From Orbilia blumenaviensis (Eukaryota; Ascomycota; Orbiliomycetes; Orbiliales; Orbiliaceae): a stretch of 64,000 nt of DNA. The position numbers were made by a program, and so were the translations under genes. The DNA lies in assembly GCA_036872755.1 (NCBI GenBank), contig JAVHNS010000009.1, positions 1,922,001-1,986,000 on the forward strand. The letters run 5' to 3'. Of this stretch, positions 23,101 to 35,498 are shown one piece after another. Numbering within the stretch: position 1 is the first letter of the stretch; each line of letters starts with the position of its first letter. Under the pieces are notes generated by a model. The model saw nothing but the letters and a program-made list of their open reading frames with translations, did no database searches and was not told the DNA's origin.

Positions 23101-24712
23101 GCCCATTGTCCCGGCCAGAGCGCCGCCATCGCCACCGCCAGAAGGGGCCTCGCAGCAGTCCTCAGCTTACCCTGTCCTCCCTCTCCTCGGGAGCGCTGGC
23201 CAGGCCGGCGTATCCCCGGCTTCTAGCGTCCATGAGGAGCCAAGTCACATGCCCCCTCCGACCCGCGCCCCTCCTCCGGTCCCTCCTCCGGTCCCTCTCA
23301 AGGAGACTGTGGATACGGGGTTAACACGCCGTAACACCATCATTGACCATGTGTTCCACGGGTTCACGGACGTGCAGAATCCACATTTCCATCCAGTCAC
23401 CCCAACGTCTCCGTCTCGACCTCCTCCTGCCGTCCCCAAGAAGAGCTACAGCGGTGTGTCCGAGCACCACCAGCCCCAAGCCCCAGCCCTGGACTCGATC
23501 TCCGTGCCGTTCATCACCCCGGTTGGGCCCACTGGCTTTGGTACCACTGGTCTGAAGAACCTCGGAAATACATGCTATATGAACTCGATCATTCAGTGCA
23601 TGTCCGGAACCGTCCCGCTAGCTAGGTACTTCCTGAGCGGTTTCTATAAAGGTCATCTCAATCGCGAAAACCGGCTCGGCTCGCGCGGAATCTTCGCTGA
23701 AGCGTTTGCTAACCTCAATCGCAACCTCTGGGAGGAAACCTACGCCTTCGTATCACCCGTTACTATCAAAGATATCTCAGGTCGTCTGAATTCCCAGTTC
23801 CGTGGTAAGGACCAACAGGATGCACAGGAATACCTTGAATTCTTTCTGGATTATTTGCATGAGGATTTGAATGCCAATGCAGGGAAGCCTAGGCTCAGGG
23901 AGCTCACAGATGAAGAAGAGAAGACACGAGAAAAGTTGCCTGTTCAACTCGCGTCGCATTATGAATGGGAGAGATATGTTCATACCAACCTGAGTATGAT
24001 TGTGAAGTGGTTCCAGGGACAGTTCCGTAGCCGGTTAAAGTGCTTGAAGTGTGGACACACAAGTACTACCTACTCCCCGTTCATGTATCTTTCACTACCG
24101 ATCCCCGCTAAAGCCGGACCAAACGGGTGTACGCTCAAGGACTGCATGGATGAATTCACAAAGGAGGAGATCCTGGATGGAGACGACGCCTGGCACTGCC
24201 CCGTCTGCAAGAAGCCACGGAAAGCTAGCAAACAACTCAGCATCAGCCGTATGCCGATTGTTCTTATCATACATTTGAAGCGATTCAGCAGTCACGGAAT
24301 GTGGAGAGATAAGGTGAACACACTGGTGAACTTCGGCAAGTCGGTAGATCTTACTAGGTATGTGCCGCCGCCATTGGACCCGAAGGATACGCCTGGAGGG
24401 GTGGTGCTGCCAAAGAATTCGGAAGTCACGCCGCCGTTCTATTACAGTCTTTATGCGGTGACGAATCATTATGGTAGTTTGACAAGTGGGCATTATACGG
24501 CGTTTGTAAGGGTTGGTGGCGGGACCGGCGGTCGAGAAGGAGGGGTTTGGAATAAGTTCGATGATACAAAGGCGACAAAGATGGAAGGGGAGGATGTGGT
24601 GGTGAGTTTTTCTTATTTTTTTCTACTTATGATATGGGAACAGCGTGCTAACGAGGTTGTATAGAATCGCAATGCGTACATATTGTTCTGGGTTAGGAAT
24701 GGCGTCATGTAA
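20165..24712 (+). CDS. Doa4/USP8-type ubiquitin-specific protease
   Basis: Eight exons: 20165-20437, 20631-20834, 20982-21270, 21545-22220, 22304-22810, 22882-23002, 23060-24601 and 24665-24712, about 1219 residues with all phases matching. After a low-complexity Ala/Ser/Gly N terminus, residues about 75-180 resemble the USP8/Ubp helical dimerisation region. A rhodanese-like domain lies at about 430-600 (SVLVIDVRERTDFDQGHI); its active-site loop reads VVYHDQSS, with no catalytic Cys. The USP domain starts near 850: Cys box GLKNLGNTCYMN (Cys near 862), a zinc ribbon with CLKCG and CPVCK pairs, and the His box NHYGSLTSGHYTAF (His near 1168). It ends VRNGVM. Family members remove ubiquitin from ESCRT cargo before vesicle budding. 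It is probably a Doa4 (Ubp4) or Ubp5 orthologue. It is divergent from VPS27. Confidence 0.9.
21380..21437 (+). repeat. ACAACC / CATCAT repeats in DUB intron 3
   Basis: Five or so ACAACC hexamers run into a CATCAT tract within intron 21271-21544 of the Doa4-type gene. This makes the intron (274 nt) the longest in that gene. Open frames through it are an artefact of the repeat. Confidence 0.75.
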
Positions 24713-25624
24713 CACTGTCATTGCAAAAAAGCCCTGAAGGTTTGGTATCCGTCCGCTGCGACGATTCATCCATCTGTCACCCTTATTTCCTCTTTTCTTA
24801 TGACTTAATGAATGAAGTGCGCTCTGGGATTTTTATTTTTTAATGAATGGTGATGAGAATGGGTGGAGGAACCTTGTTTTAATGGCATGTGTTATTTCTT
24901 ATCGTGTCTTGTCATGTCATGCCCTGTCTTGATGGCTGGGCGTAATACATACATCATCATCATTACCATCGCATTAAATTTCGTTTTATACTACTGCTAC
25001 CTAATTGAGATGGTAGAACCTAGTACTCTGTTTACCTTTCTAATAGTTGACATTTTCTGCCTCTCGCACGCCCATTTCCTTTTTTTTTTTACAAAACAGC
25101 ATTTTTAGTTGTTTTTTTTTAGACTCGATAGCCTCCCCAAGCGAACATTATCTCGTCTCCGTTTACTTGCCTTTACGGCCCTTCCTTTTTTTTTATATAT
25201 AGTATTTGTTTTGGTCCGTTTTAAGCGATGATGAAATTGGGGGATGAACTTTGTGCATATAGCGATGCCGTTTTTGAGAAATTTTGATCCAAATATTTTT
25301 TCAGACGCCGTGAAAAGCATTTTTTTATACATGTTTTGAGTTATATTCTTCGCTAAAGATGATATATATACTATCATGCCTCGATATAATATATATTCAA
25401 ATCATATACAAATCCAATGCGGCTCCTCCGTCTGTATATATCTAATCTCAGCTAAATTAAAATAGAAACGGCCATCCTCTCCGGATCCATAACCTGATAC
25501 CCCTCTGACGCAACTTAATCGTCATATCCTTGCTATTCAGATCAAACCACTTCCTTGAACCCCTGGACCGAACTCCTAAACTCCTCGCCGCTCTTTCAAT
25601 ATTAACTTATCGACTCTTTGAGTA
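24713..25624. other. convergent 3' region, DUB / NLR-like gene
   Basis: About 0.9 kb between two stop codons, AT-rich with several poly-T runs (25080-25091, 25111-25119, 25185-25193). It must hold both 3' UTRs. No gene seen. Confidence 0.55.
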
Positions 25625-28600
25625 TTATTCAAGTATATCCTTTGGGTGTTTTTCTTTGGTTGTATCCTCTAGTTCTTGTTTTTCTGTCGTATTCAAATCT
25701 TTTTTCATCTGTTCGTGTGATAAGACAAGTTTTGCCCCCTGTATGATGACTAAAATTGCAAGTCTTCGGCAGTCAAAAAGAAGTTGATCTGGATCTCTGT
25801 ATATCCGTCTTCGGTTGTTTCGAAAGTAAACGATAGCTTTCTGACGAACCTCATCGCTTCCAAGAATACTGTCCAAGTTAACATTTTCCCTACGAGTACG
25901 CAAATATTTAACCACATCTAAGTTCCGGCCTGACATTGCTTTTTCGATAAGACGTTCATACCAAGTTACCCATTCTGGGGCATCGAGGTACTTTGCGTTT
26001 AAAACAAAAAAATCGTGTATTTCAAAGCAATTCATCTCGGCAACTAGCCTCAGGGCCGTAGGGTATGGTATTTTACACACGTTTTCTCGCCTAAGAAAGT
26101 TAATAAGATCTATTTTCTCAATATTTGATATAGAACGGAGAAGGTCGGAGTTGGGAGTAATTTCTGCTGCATTCTCAACGAGATATTCGAAGGGTCCACA
26201 ATTATAGCAAAATAAAGCTCCCCCGAGTATTTCATTTAACACCTCGCCAGAGGGCAGTTGATATTCGCTGAGTAACTTATTGATATAGGCCTCGCTACAT
26301 CGGCTCATGATTCCCGAGAAAGGCGTTAAAATCGTTCCTTTGCTAGAATAAAACAATTGGGCACTGCTGCGACGATTGCAGTTCGCTGATGACTGTGGGT
26401 AATCGCCCATCTCGTAGGATAGCAACATATTGACGGTATCATCGGCTCCTGCGTAATGAAGAGGGATACACCTATTCGAGTCCTTCTCAGTGAGCAATTC
26501 TATGACTGGGCGGTCCTTAGACAGTAGCTGGATCAGCCCTTTGATCATAATATGGTTTCCGTAGGTACAAGCGACGTGTAACACCGTTTTCCCGTCCGAG
26601 TTTTTCGTTGTCAGGTTGTAATCGTGAAATTTAGGTAAGAGAACTGGTTCATTAGCGTTGAAAGAGAAGGGTAAAAAACCGAAGCTGACCATGAAGAAGA
26701 AGGGGTCAACGGAGAGGCCATTTGGCGAACGTTCTCTCTTAGGAAGTTTTGGATTTACGATCAACGAGTTGGAGCTCTCGATCCGGTATGAGGGAGAGCG
26801 TGGGAAAAGGGCTCGCCAATGATCTCGGGATTGAACTATAAGCCAGTCTGTTATGCTATTTCCGTGGTCAACAATAACTTCACTCATCTTCTCTGCAAAC
26901 TTAGCGTTGTCTCGAAGTGTGCAGCATTGTCTGAGCCAGAACTTAAGGAAATAGCTGCCGAGAATTTCTGGGTTCTCCGCAATTTTGTACCAGTCACATT
27001 CGATGAATGAGCCCCAGAAACGCCTTCTCTTGGCTTCCAGGATATCCTTCTTTGCGCATAATCCCCATTGCATGAGGTTGGTACCAGCTTTTTTCCATAT
27101 TTGGTGGTCCTGGTTCTTGATAGCATCAATAGACATATCTGCTACTATCTGGCGGCACTCCTCCTCCCCGAATACGTACTCGCCATCCATTTTTAACTCA
27201 GAGAGGAATATCTTCGCGGAGAGATGTTCGAAATTGAGAAGGCCCTCGTCGTTTTTCTCGAGAAAATTGTAGTACAGACCTTCGAGTTCATCGCGTCCGA
27301 TCTCGGGGCCATTAAAATTAACAGCTTCAAGTAACTGACTGGGTGTCAAACTAGCGACAGCTCCTATGACGATACGGAAAAGGCGGATTTGGATGTCCTT
27401 GTACTGTTCACCGTCTTGATTAATGGCCCAAAGCTTCGAATATGCCGTCTTGAGCGTCTCCTCGTCTGAGAGTCGTTTGAAGCTCTTAAATTCCTCGAGC
27501 TCCTTCAAAAGTTCGATTGCGTACTCCAGTCTCTGAATAGGCTTTCCATTTCTAGGGAAAAATATACCAAACCAAATTTCGACCCAACGAAACCTGATGT
27601 ACTGGTCGTTAATATCGCGAAGCTAAACTAAAGCCTCGGGGATGGAGCGGTACCACGTACATGCCACCGGCAGATTCCATCAAGGCCTTCTTGAAACGAT
27701 AAAGAAGATAAGCCTCTAAACTATCGTCAGGCTTCTTTGAAATACCACCAAATTCCTTTAAATCAAACTTCTTTAAATAACCCTTAAAATTCCGCGAATA
27801 ATCGCGAGGATAACCCTTTAGATGATCGCCAAGATATTTCTCTAGAGGATCAAGACCACCGAATGTCTCCTCTAGATCAGCCCGGAGATTCTTCTTAACT
27901 GCTCAACCCTTAGCACTTTACACCATCTTCACTTAAAATATTAACGTTTTCAAGGAAGGGTTGTCACTTACAGAAAATAGTGTCTCCGAACTTGGGGTGT
28001 TTTTCGTAGGACTCAATCTTAACATTGAGTAAGTTTTCCATTTCCTCCTTCGGTCCGTTTTGCACAATTTCGAACGATTCCACGGCCATCGGCATGGCAT
28101 TCCTTTCATGGGGGGCCTCAAATAACTTTTTTACCGGGACATGGTGCCGTGATGAGACCAAGTAGTACAGGTTATCAAACTTGCTGTCGCCCAGTAAACC
28201 TTTTAGGAGTATGATTAATGTCTCATAAGATGCCATATCCTTGCACTCGTCCAGAGCATCTATCACAATGATAATCCGAGTCCCATTAGATAGAATAGAT
28301 TCGATAAGGTTTTCGAACAATTTCTCCCAATCCTTATCGGTTACCGCCTGGCCGGGAGCCTTCGATTCGTGATGGAGATCCTCCGCTATCTTTGCCACAT
28401 TACCACCTTCCCATGCAAGCTGATAGCATAGTGCTCGAACTATAGTGATATTTGTCGGCCCGCTTGCTTCTTTGGATGCTTTTTTCGCGTTGCAATAGTA
28501 TGGCACAAATCTGATATCGGGAATGGGTTCCTGTTGAAAATGAGACACAGTTTGGTAACTGTGGACTCCGTCAGCGCCTTATACCTAGTTATATATGCAG

Positions 28601-30182
28601 GCATATTACGAATAGATCAAAAGGCATTGCAAAGCGTACATTAATGTTGTTTTCCCTGTCCCGACTAGATACAGCGGGTGGTTAGTGAGTTTTCTGTATC
28701 CAAACCGGTTGCAAGAATCAAACAGGATACCTACCCGACCCTTTTAGCCAGAACACGCGCTTGCGATTTGTCGCCTGCTCCTCCCTTGTGGAAAAACCGC
28801 GTATTCCGCTTATCCAATCGCTGAAACTCGGCGCTTCGCACAACCACTTCGCGACCGATGACCCGGAGCCGTCGATCCCCAATTCATCCCTCAAGGCCTT
28901 GTGCTCGATTTCGGGGTCTTCGCTTCGATTTCTGATCCAATCGAGTACCTTGATAGCTTCATCCTGTCTCTTGAGCTCTGTCTCGACCTTGTTCTTCTGC
29001 TCGGTGCAGACAGAGCTTATGGTGTTCAATTCCGAATATTTGAGGTCCCATTCCGCAGGCCCCGCTATCAAGTGCGCCACTAAATCGTCAGGTGTTAATA
29101 AAACCCCGTTGTGGTGGAGATTGGGAGGAGGTGAACTTACCTGCAGCATCCAACTTTGTTTTTCCGGCCAGGTAGATGCTGGAGATTAGAAATAGGCCTC
29201 TTGAATACAATGTATCCAGTTCGGTCTCCATAATATCTTGTATAACGCCTGACCCACTCTCTCTCTCAATTCTTCTCAAGTCGCAGATTCTTTTCATCCG
29301 TTGCAATTCTTGCTCACAGGCCACCCATTTGCTTATCAAGATACTCGTTTTTAGCAGATTATCCGTCGCTTTAATATTCGTTGAAGGGTCCGAAATTTCA
29401 CAAACGAACTATACCTGTTAGAATTGTTCACCACGGTTCGGCGCTGTGGGAAGACTTACCTCAATGACGAAGAATACGCCGCCGACTACCAAAGGTGCAA
29501 TCTTGTGGGGATCGAGCCTGCTCAAGCCCATAGCAAGAGCCTTCACTGACTTTAAAGCTGGTAGGTATGCTTTGAATTTGCGGAACAGTTGCATTCTCGG
29601 ATTTGTAGATATAATATCGTCTGATCCTTCGTTCTGGGTCTGATTGTCCAGTCTTATACCTTCGGCTTCCTGCAGCTCGTTTCTTGCCCAAGACTCCCAG
29701 TTGCCGACCTCGAGATCCAGATCCCGGACCTTTTCAAGTTTTTCTATGATTGCTTCGTACCGCTCTGGCTCCGTCTCCTTGAACCGCTCCACGGAACGCG
29801 TCCATACCGGGTGCTTATCGTCGGGCCTTTGTCCATCGTCGGCATGTTCAAAAGTTACTGAACGCTCCCCTTCTGCGTCCTCGGCTTCATTGGTATCGTC
29901 AGCCTCTTCGATTGGGTTGCTTGTTGTGGTAGTGTGGCTCTCACCCGATACGGCATGAACTGGTTCTCTTATCTCTCCAACTCCAGTGGCTTGTTGAGAT
30001 GCACCTTCAGGAGCCTGGGCAGTATCCTCCCTGGTGGTGTTGATCTCCCCGGGAGGCTCCTGAGCCTGTATAGCAGCAACCTGCGTAGGTGCTCCTTCTG
30101 TGGCGTTGTTTGTCAGAGCCCTTCGTCTGACCCGCCTCAAGAGGCGAGAAATTCTAGAAGGAGGGGGAGGCTGCGGATCCAT
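25625..30182 (-). CDS. NACHT-ankyrin NLR-like (STAND) protein
   Basis: Seven exons: 30182-29460, 29408-29141, 29079-28735, 28664-28640, 28558-27972, 27898-27661 and 27593-25625, about 1384 residues, all phases closing. Exon 1 (241 residues) has a basic, Pro-rich start, an acidic middle and a helical end. Exons 2-3 are helical. The P-loop VGTGKTTL (Walker A, near 446-453) sits on a 25-nt exon 4. IIIVIDALDEC near 545-556 is Walker B, followed by the YLVSSRHH sensor-like strand. Winged-helix-type sequence follows (FRWVEIWFGIFF, LLKELEEF). At about 1055-1130 are ankyrin-type repeats (GKTVLHVACTYGN, CIPLHYAGADDTVNMLL). STAND NTPases act as nucleotide-switched, self-assembling immune or incompatibility receptors in fungi. 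Which signal this one senses, and what its N-terminal region does, cannot be told. Confidence 0.84.
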
Positions 30183-32347
30183 TTTCTAGGTATTAGGAGA
30201 GAACAGCTGCTCAGCCTGATGCTTGAGAGTTAGCACTCTCAGGTGTAAAGGTTAGGGCGAGAATGGTCTCGTAAACCAGCCTCAACGAAGCAAAACACTT
30301 TGTTGGAGACTAGGTGAGAAGCATAGAGGGATGGTTGATGTCGACGGAGATGAATATTAAAGCGTGAGGGGTAAAATGAGCGGGAGGGGCGTGATATTTA
30401 TATCCGCATCCAATTAGGCAGCGAGGCGCTGGCACAAGGCAGAACGCTTTAGGCAAACATTGCCTAACATCACAAATGAGGCGACCAAATTCACTGCAAT
30501 GGGAGCAGCACAGTTAAAAACGCTACAGTTTATGGTTAGGTTGCGATTAGAATCTATAGACTACACCGTTCTGGCCGGGGCAGCCGAGCTAGTGCGATAC
30601 GGTTTATGATGAATGATGTCTTTGTCGCTAGCTATAGCTAGGTAGTATGGTACTTACTGCTGGCTCAATTGATCAGCTTGCTGTGTTGCCCCGCATCTCG
30701 CCGTATTTAACCCCTCTTTCCTATTTCTTCGTTAAATTTTAGCCAATAAGAAGGAAGGGAGTGGCCTGTAAAAGGAACGATGCGGGATGTATGGTGGCAG
30801 GGTGGGTGTGAGGCATATCTACGGCTGTTTAGATTTCCTCTGTTTACTTCTTTAGAGGGGCCCTCGATATGGCGGGCTAATTTAGTACCTTGTGTCACTG
30901 TTGTATTTTCTAATATAAAGGTGTATTACGGTGAGCATTTCAGTCGAAACGGGTACATCTACAAATACTATACAGAATTACATTATTATAACGCAAATGT
31001 ATACGTACGTATACCATACAGGCGGGGTCAAAACATACTAAACTCACAAAATACACTCAAATTGCCATCCGGACCCAGTGGCGGGCGCACCAATTGAGTT
31101 AACAGAAGCAAAAGTTTTCATATGAATTCAATGATTGAATTCATCGCCCTGCTGGCTATATATAAAGGCTTGTTGCGAATCCTAATAGCTGGCCCTGAAC
31201 ACTAGGTTCGTAACAGTGTGACTCGCTTAGTGGTCGTTGACGCTAAAAATTAAATAATATTAAAAATTTAATCGGACAGTTTTTTACTATTTTAGTAAAT
31301 CTTATATTGTCACCTAACTAGGTAGTTTCCGGTGCTACTTTGTGGTATTGACCCCTCGATTGTGCCAACGAATGGACACACGAATAGTTCTCCTTCAACA
31401 GAATTGGTGGAGAGAAAATAATTTTTATATAACTACCTAGGTACCTATTTAGTCAACAAGTTTTGTACAATTTGATAGTATTGTATATATCCGACGGTGA
31501 TTGTTTATAGGCGGGCGCCTTGCAGGCGCACGCTTCCTGATGCTCCAGATTACAAAACTCCTTTATCACCATTTCTTAGAACGATAGTCATTAGGAAGCC
31601 ATGCATGTATTTAAAATTTCTTGCTGTTAAGGTGTGCGTGCATCATGGCTTTGGCAAGCGCAAGCCACTCTGATTTTGATGGTTGCAATTCTTGAATCAC
31701 ACGACTGATTATATCACGCCACTAATCCAGATTAGTCATATAACCGGAGGTGTGTGTCAAAAGTCTTGGCCGTTCAAGGGGAAAGGAGATAATTATCAAA
31801 CCACACCAAAATTTGTATGGCGAAAACAGCTTTCACGGCAACGACAATAAGTCTTTTTAAAACGAAAAATCGTAAAAATATAAAATATATATATATAGGT
31901 ATATACTATTCATGTTGTCAAATTGAGTTAATAATTGTTGTGCACAATATTTTGATATATTTAACGTGGTTGTTGTTCTATTTGTAAACGAATGAATATG
32001 CGAATTTGAGCGACAGCGAGTGTAAACGTGGTTTGTCACGTGAAACGGCAGCGAAAATCTTCATAATTTAGGCGGGTCATAGAGAGAGATTGTGCTACGT
32101 TTTTGCTGTTTGGCTCGGGCTATGGAGTTATGAACGTAATACTGTCGGTGGCAGGTAGACGGGCAGTTGGGTGGTTTAACTACAGGTCGGAGTTGGGTAG
32201 TTACCTACCTTTTAGCTGGGCATTAACTACAGGCTGAGTCATCCTACCACACACATCGACAATTGCAACGCAACTCCTTTCTCACAAGCTATTCTCGCGA
32301 ACTACGTCGACAGCGGTCTCTTGCTGACGAGCCAATCGTCAACGCCG
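30183..32347. other. intergenic, no gene seen
   Basis: About 2.2 kb between the divergent starts of the NLR-like and PD-(D/E)XK-like genes. It is AT-rich, with an exact TACCTAGGTA palindrome at 31434-31443. No open frame is convincing. Promoters of both flanking genes lie at the two ends. Confidence 0.5.
31434..31443. repeat. TACCTAGGTA palindrome
   Basis: One of four exact copies in the window (others at 33954, 38715 and 48006), all intergenic. Near-copies occur at other intergenic sites. Confidence 0.8.
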
Positions 32348-33871
32348 ATGGACCGTATTGCGGCTTGGCTCTCGCAAGCCGACAATGACGAGTTCGATCC
32401 CGGCGCCAATGCGTTCCCGGAAGACCAGCCCACCCTCTCCAACCTAGCTCGAACATTTTCAATTTCGTCAACTTCAGCGGCCACAGTTGTTGCGAGCTCG
32501 AAACAAAAACGTATCCTATTAGCAAAAAGCATACCGAATTTTCGATTCCTTGGTGCATCTGGTCGAGGTGGACTTCATATCAAGGACAGTTTTGACAAAT
32601 GGGTCCCACAAAGCATCCGTCAACTGATCAGTTCATTCAGAAGAAGTAGTTCGGATCGCTGGGTTCTGTGTAATTGTCTTAGGGTTCGTGCTCAACTTGT
32701 TCTCATTGTTAAAGAGGTTGGTGTTAATACTTTTGCTTGTAGAACCTTCTTTCTGAGGAAGACAGCCTCGACGCGCTGGAAGGCGACCAATTCCAAACGT
32801 GTTCATGCAACGATAATGTTAAGACCTCCCGCCAATTAGAGGCTCGCAGTGTTCTGAAATTAGTGAGGCGAGCAAACGATATTCAGGCTGGAGCGGCCGA
32901 GGGAAACAACTGGGTAGCCCATTCAATCTCTCTCCTACAGCTTGCGATAGGGGAAAGTGGGGAGACTTACCCTCTCCAAGTCGATAGCGTGTAAGACTCC
33001 GTTTCTGTTTTCTTTATCAAGTTATACTGACTTTTGAAGTACTGCAACCGACCTGCACCGAGAATTCTGTCCTCGAGTAAGATGGCGGCCGTCGAGAAGC
33101 CGCTCCTCCTCTCCCAAGAAGAGAAAAAGACGGGCATCTGGAATCGCCACCCCTTCGCAGACGCCACTAGTGGATGAGATATTGATGGCTAGGGCTGATA
33201 TAGCTATCACGCTACTAAACTGCGATGAAACCGAATCTTTTAGAAACAACATTAATACAAAATTCGGCCGCTTCGAGCTGCCGCTTCCATTGAAGAACAT
33301 GGACCAGCTACCAATTCTCACCCTTGGGGTTAAATCTCTCGATGGCAGCTCCCTGGAAGTCGAGAATCAAGCCACAATCTGCGCAAATTCTATTTTGCAG
33401 TCATGGCGCTGCCTTGGAATGCCGTCTATTTATTCTAAAACCGGCCAAGCATGTGACGTAGTTTATCCTACGAGAATTAGAAGTCAGGAGACAGACAGAC
33501 GAGTAAACGCGCAGGCCACGACGGATGCCGAGATGACTGCGGAAAACGCTACAGGCTCCATATCCCTGCATGCCACCGAAGAGATTAAAGAGGTTGGGAT
33601 TGACCATGTTTTTGGGATGCATGTCAACGCCTACATATGGTCATATATCGTTGTGTACACCGACTCATCCGGTGAAAGTGATGAGGAGGTTGCTGCGCGC
33701 GGAGGATACTCTCGACGTGTTCTTGGCCCTTACATAGTTGGCGACACACGGACTATTGAAGGTGTTTACAAAATCCTGCGTTTTTTAGACCGCCTCTTCA
33801 ATTATAAGGCAAATGTCTGGTTGCCGGGAATTGCCCAGAGAGACCCAATACCCTTCGCTACAAATAGGTAG
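32348..33871 (+). CDS. PD-(D/E)XK nuclease-like protein, active site altered
   Basis: Exons 32348-32683, 32743-32990 and 33040-33871, about 471 residues. It starts MDRIAAWLSQAD, a start typical of a large fungal family with a PD-(D/E)XK-like C-terminal domain. Exon 2 carries VRRANDIQAGAAEGNNWVAH. The 49-nt second intron joins DSV to TATDLHREFCPR. A basic SRSRSSSPKKRKRRAS patch (a possible nuclear signal) follows. In the C-terminal domain, RADIAITL supplies the first acidic residue (Asp248). The second strand reads LTLGVKSLDG, where (D/E)xK would be expected; the Glu is Gly291 while Lys293 is kept. The GDTRTIEGVYKILRFLDRL helix matches the family. Function is unknown; relatives are often near mobile or repeat-rich DNA. 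The first splice donor (GTTCGT at 32684) is weak; 32663 is an alternative. Confidence 0.66.
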
Positions 33872-34433
33872 TGTTGCAATTTAGCGTGCATGCTGTGTCG
33901 TTTCCAAGAGAAAGTACGGCGCGCCATAGGAGCCCCCCTTGAGAGATACCACCTACCTAGGTAGCACGCCACCATTTTCGAGAGGCTTTCCTTGCCAATC
34001 CGGATGTTCGTAAGATGCTTCGGCCATTTCGGCCTTTGCTTTCTTCCTCCCTGCTTCGCTCATACCCGTTGAAGTGTTGCTGGCGAAAAGGGTTGCCGAG
34101 CCTTATAATTAGATGCTCAAAATATTCTGGACAAATTGGGCCGTTACTGCTGCCTTCTGCTCTAATAGAGCCGATATACAATAATCACGTAGAATTCTAA
34201 TCTGCTTTTAGTTCAGACTTATTGCCCTAAATACTTTGCGCAACTATAAATAACGAAGATAGTATTATGTAGATGTAACTAACAGGTAATTGAAGTTTGT
34301 TCATTCAGAAGATTTGATTAGGTTTTAGCAATCGTCTTAATGGCATATTTGTTCCTTATCTCGATACATGATTGCTGGAGGCTTTGGCCGTTTAGCAGGA
34401 TCCTGTTATACGGCTCGTGGAACCAACCTCTTT
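33872..34433. other. convergent 3' region
   Basis: 562 bp between two stop codons, containing an exact TACCTAGGTA palindrome at 33954-33963. Nothing else is recognisable. Confidence 0.5.
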
Positions 34434-35498
34434 TCAAGTGACGAAATCTTCTCGGTCCTCCGGAACCGCCTCCTCAATCGCCTGCCGAATCTTCCCCGCC
34501 ATCGTAAAATGCGTGTCGTCGAACTCAGTCAACGTCGCATTAGGCAGCCTCTCAGCCATCCACCTGATCATTTCAATAGGCGCATTGATATCCTTCTTCC
34601 CATGATAAATCTTAATAGGATAATCCACATCCTCAAAGTTAAACCCCCAGCTCAAATCCGATAATAACCTGATCTCATGCACGAACGCGCGGGTTCCCTG
34701 TCGAAACGCCTCGTTCCATACAAGTCCCAATATCCTCTCACGTCGCTGGGCAGTAGTAAGCCCTTCGTCATGTCTGTATCCCAGCTCATCTTCCGGCGTC
34801 GGTACCTCCCGCTCTGCTTTTTTCTTATGCTCGTTTTCCAAAAATTTATCAAGCCGTTTCGTAGCCCACTGTGTGCCAATAACCCAGTTCACAAGCCTCA
34901 TAATCCCATTCGACAGCATAGTAAACACCCTCGGCGACGTTCTACGTAGCCATTCAGACCACCTAGCCCACCACTGCATATACTGTCTCCCAGCCTGCCA
35001 AGGCGGCCCCCCTGCAAAGACACAAACACCAGCCATAACCTCTTTTGGTAAAAATCTAGCACAAGCGATAGCATAAGGCCCTCCACCGCTAGCGCCCATA
35101 ATTGAAAACCTGCGAATACCCATTCCGTTCGCAAAAGCGAGTACATCGGATGGGTAATCTGTTATTTTTCTCCCTTCTTGGAAGGTGGAGATTCCGAAAC
35201 CGGGACGTTCTAATGAGTAGATTTTTACATTGAGGTTGTAGGCTAGACGGTCTAGTGGGTAGCATTCTATTCGGGAGGAGGGGAAGCCGTGGAATGCGAA
35301 AAGGGGGAAGCCGGTTGGGTGGCCGTATTCGGCAAATCCCATGGTTCGGCCATCGGGAAGGGAGAAGGTTTGAGATTCAAAGGGGGCGAAGGTTGGAATC
35401 GCTGTTGTGGAGGAAGATGAAGAAGTGTTGGTGGATGTTGAAGAGAGGGCGCGGGAGAGTAGTGGAGTTGTACTACGGAGGCGAGTTGCTGATTGCAT
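34434..35498 (-). CDS. alpha/beta hydrolase
   Basis: Single exon, 354 residues. Residues 1-40 are rich in Ser/Thr/Arg with no acids (MQSATRLRST...RALSS), like a mitochondrial targeting sequence. The fold follows with the oxyanion strand FAFHGFPSSR (about 68-76). The nucleophile elbow is GASGGG (Ser137), the acid is in GKKDINAP (Asp303) and the catalytic His is in DDTHFTM (His330). Together these are a complete Ser-Asp-His triad in the right order. A lid-like helical insert lies between about 165 and 255. The substrate cannot be predicted. It converges on the PD-(D/E)XK-like gene. Confidence 0.85.
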   Translation of the reverse strand: MQSATRLRSTTPLLSRALSSTSTNTSSSSSTTAIPTFAPFESQTFSLPDGRTMGFAEYGHPTGFPLFAFHGFPSSRIECYPLDRLAYNLNVKIYSLERPGFGISTFQEGRKITDYPSDVLAFANGMGIRRFSIMGASGGGPYAIACARFLPKEVMAGVCVFAGGPPWQAGRQYMQWWARWSEWLRRTSPRVFTMLSNGIMRLVNWVIGTQWATKRLDKFLENEHKKKAEREVPTPEDELGYRHDEGLTTAQRRERILGLVWNEAFRQGTRAFVHEIRLLSDLSWGFNFEDVDYPIKIYHGKKDINAPIEMIRWMAERLPNATLTEFDDTHFTMAGKIRQAIEEAVPEDREDFVT

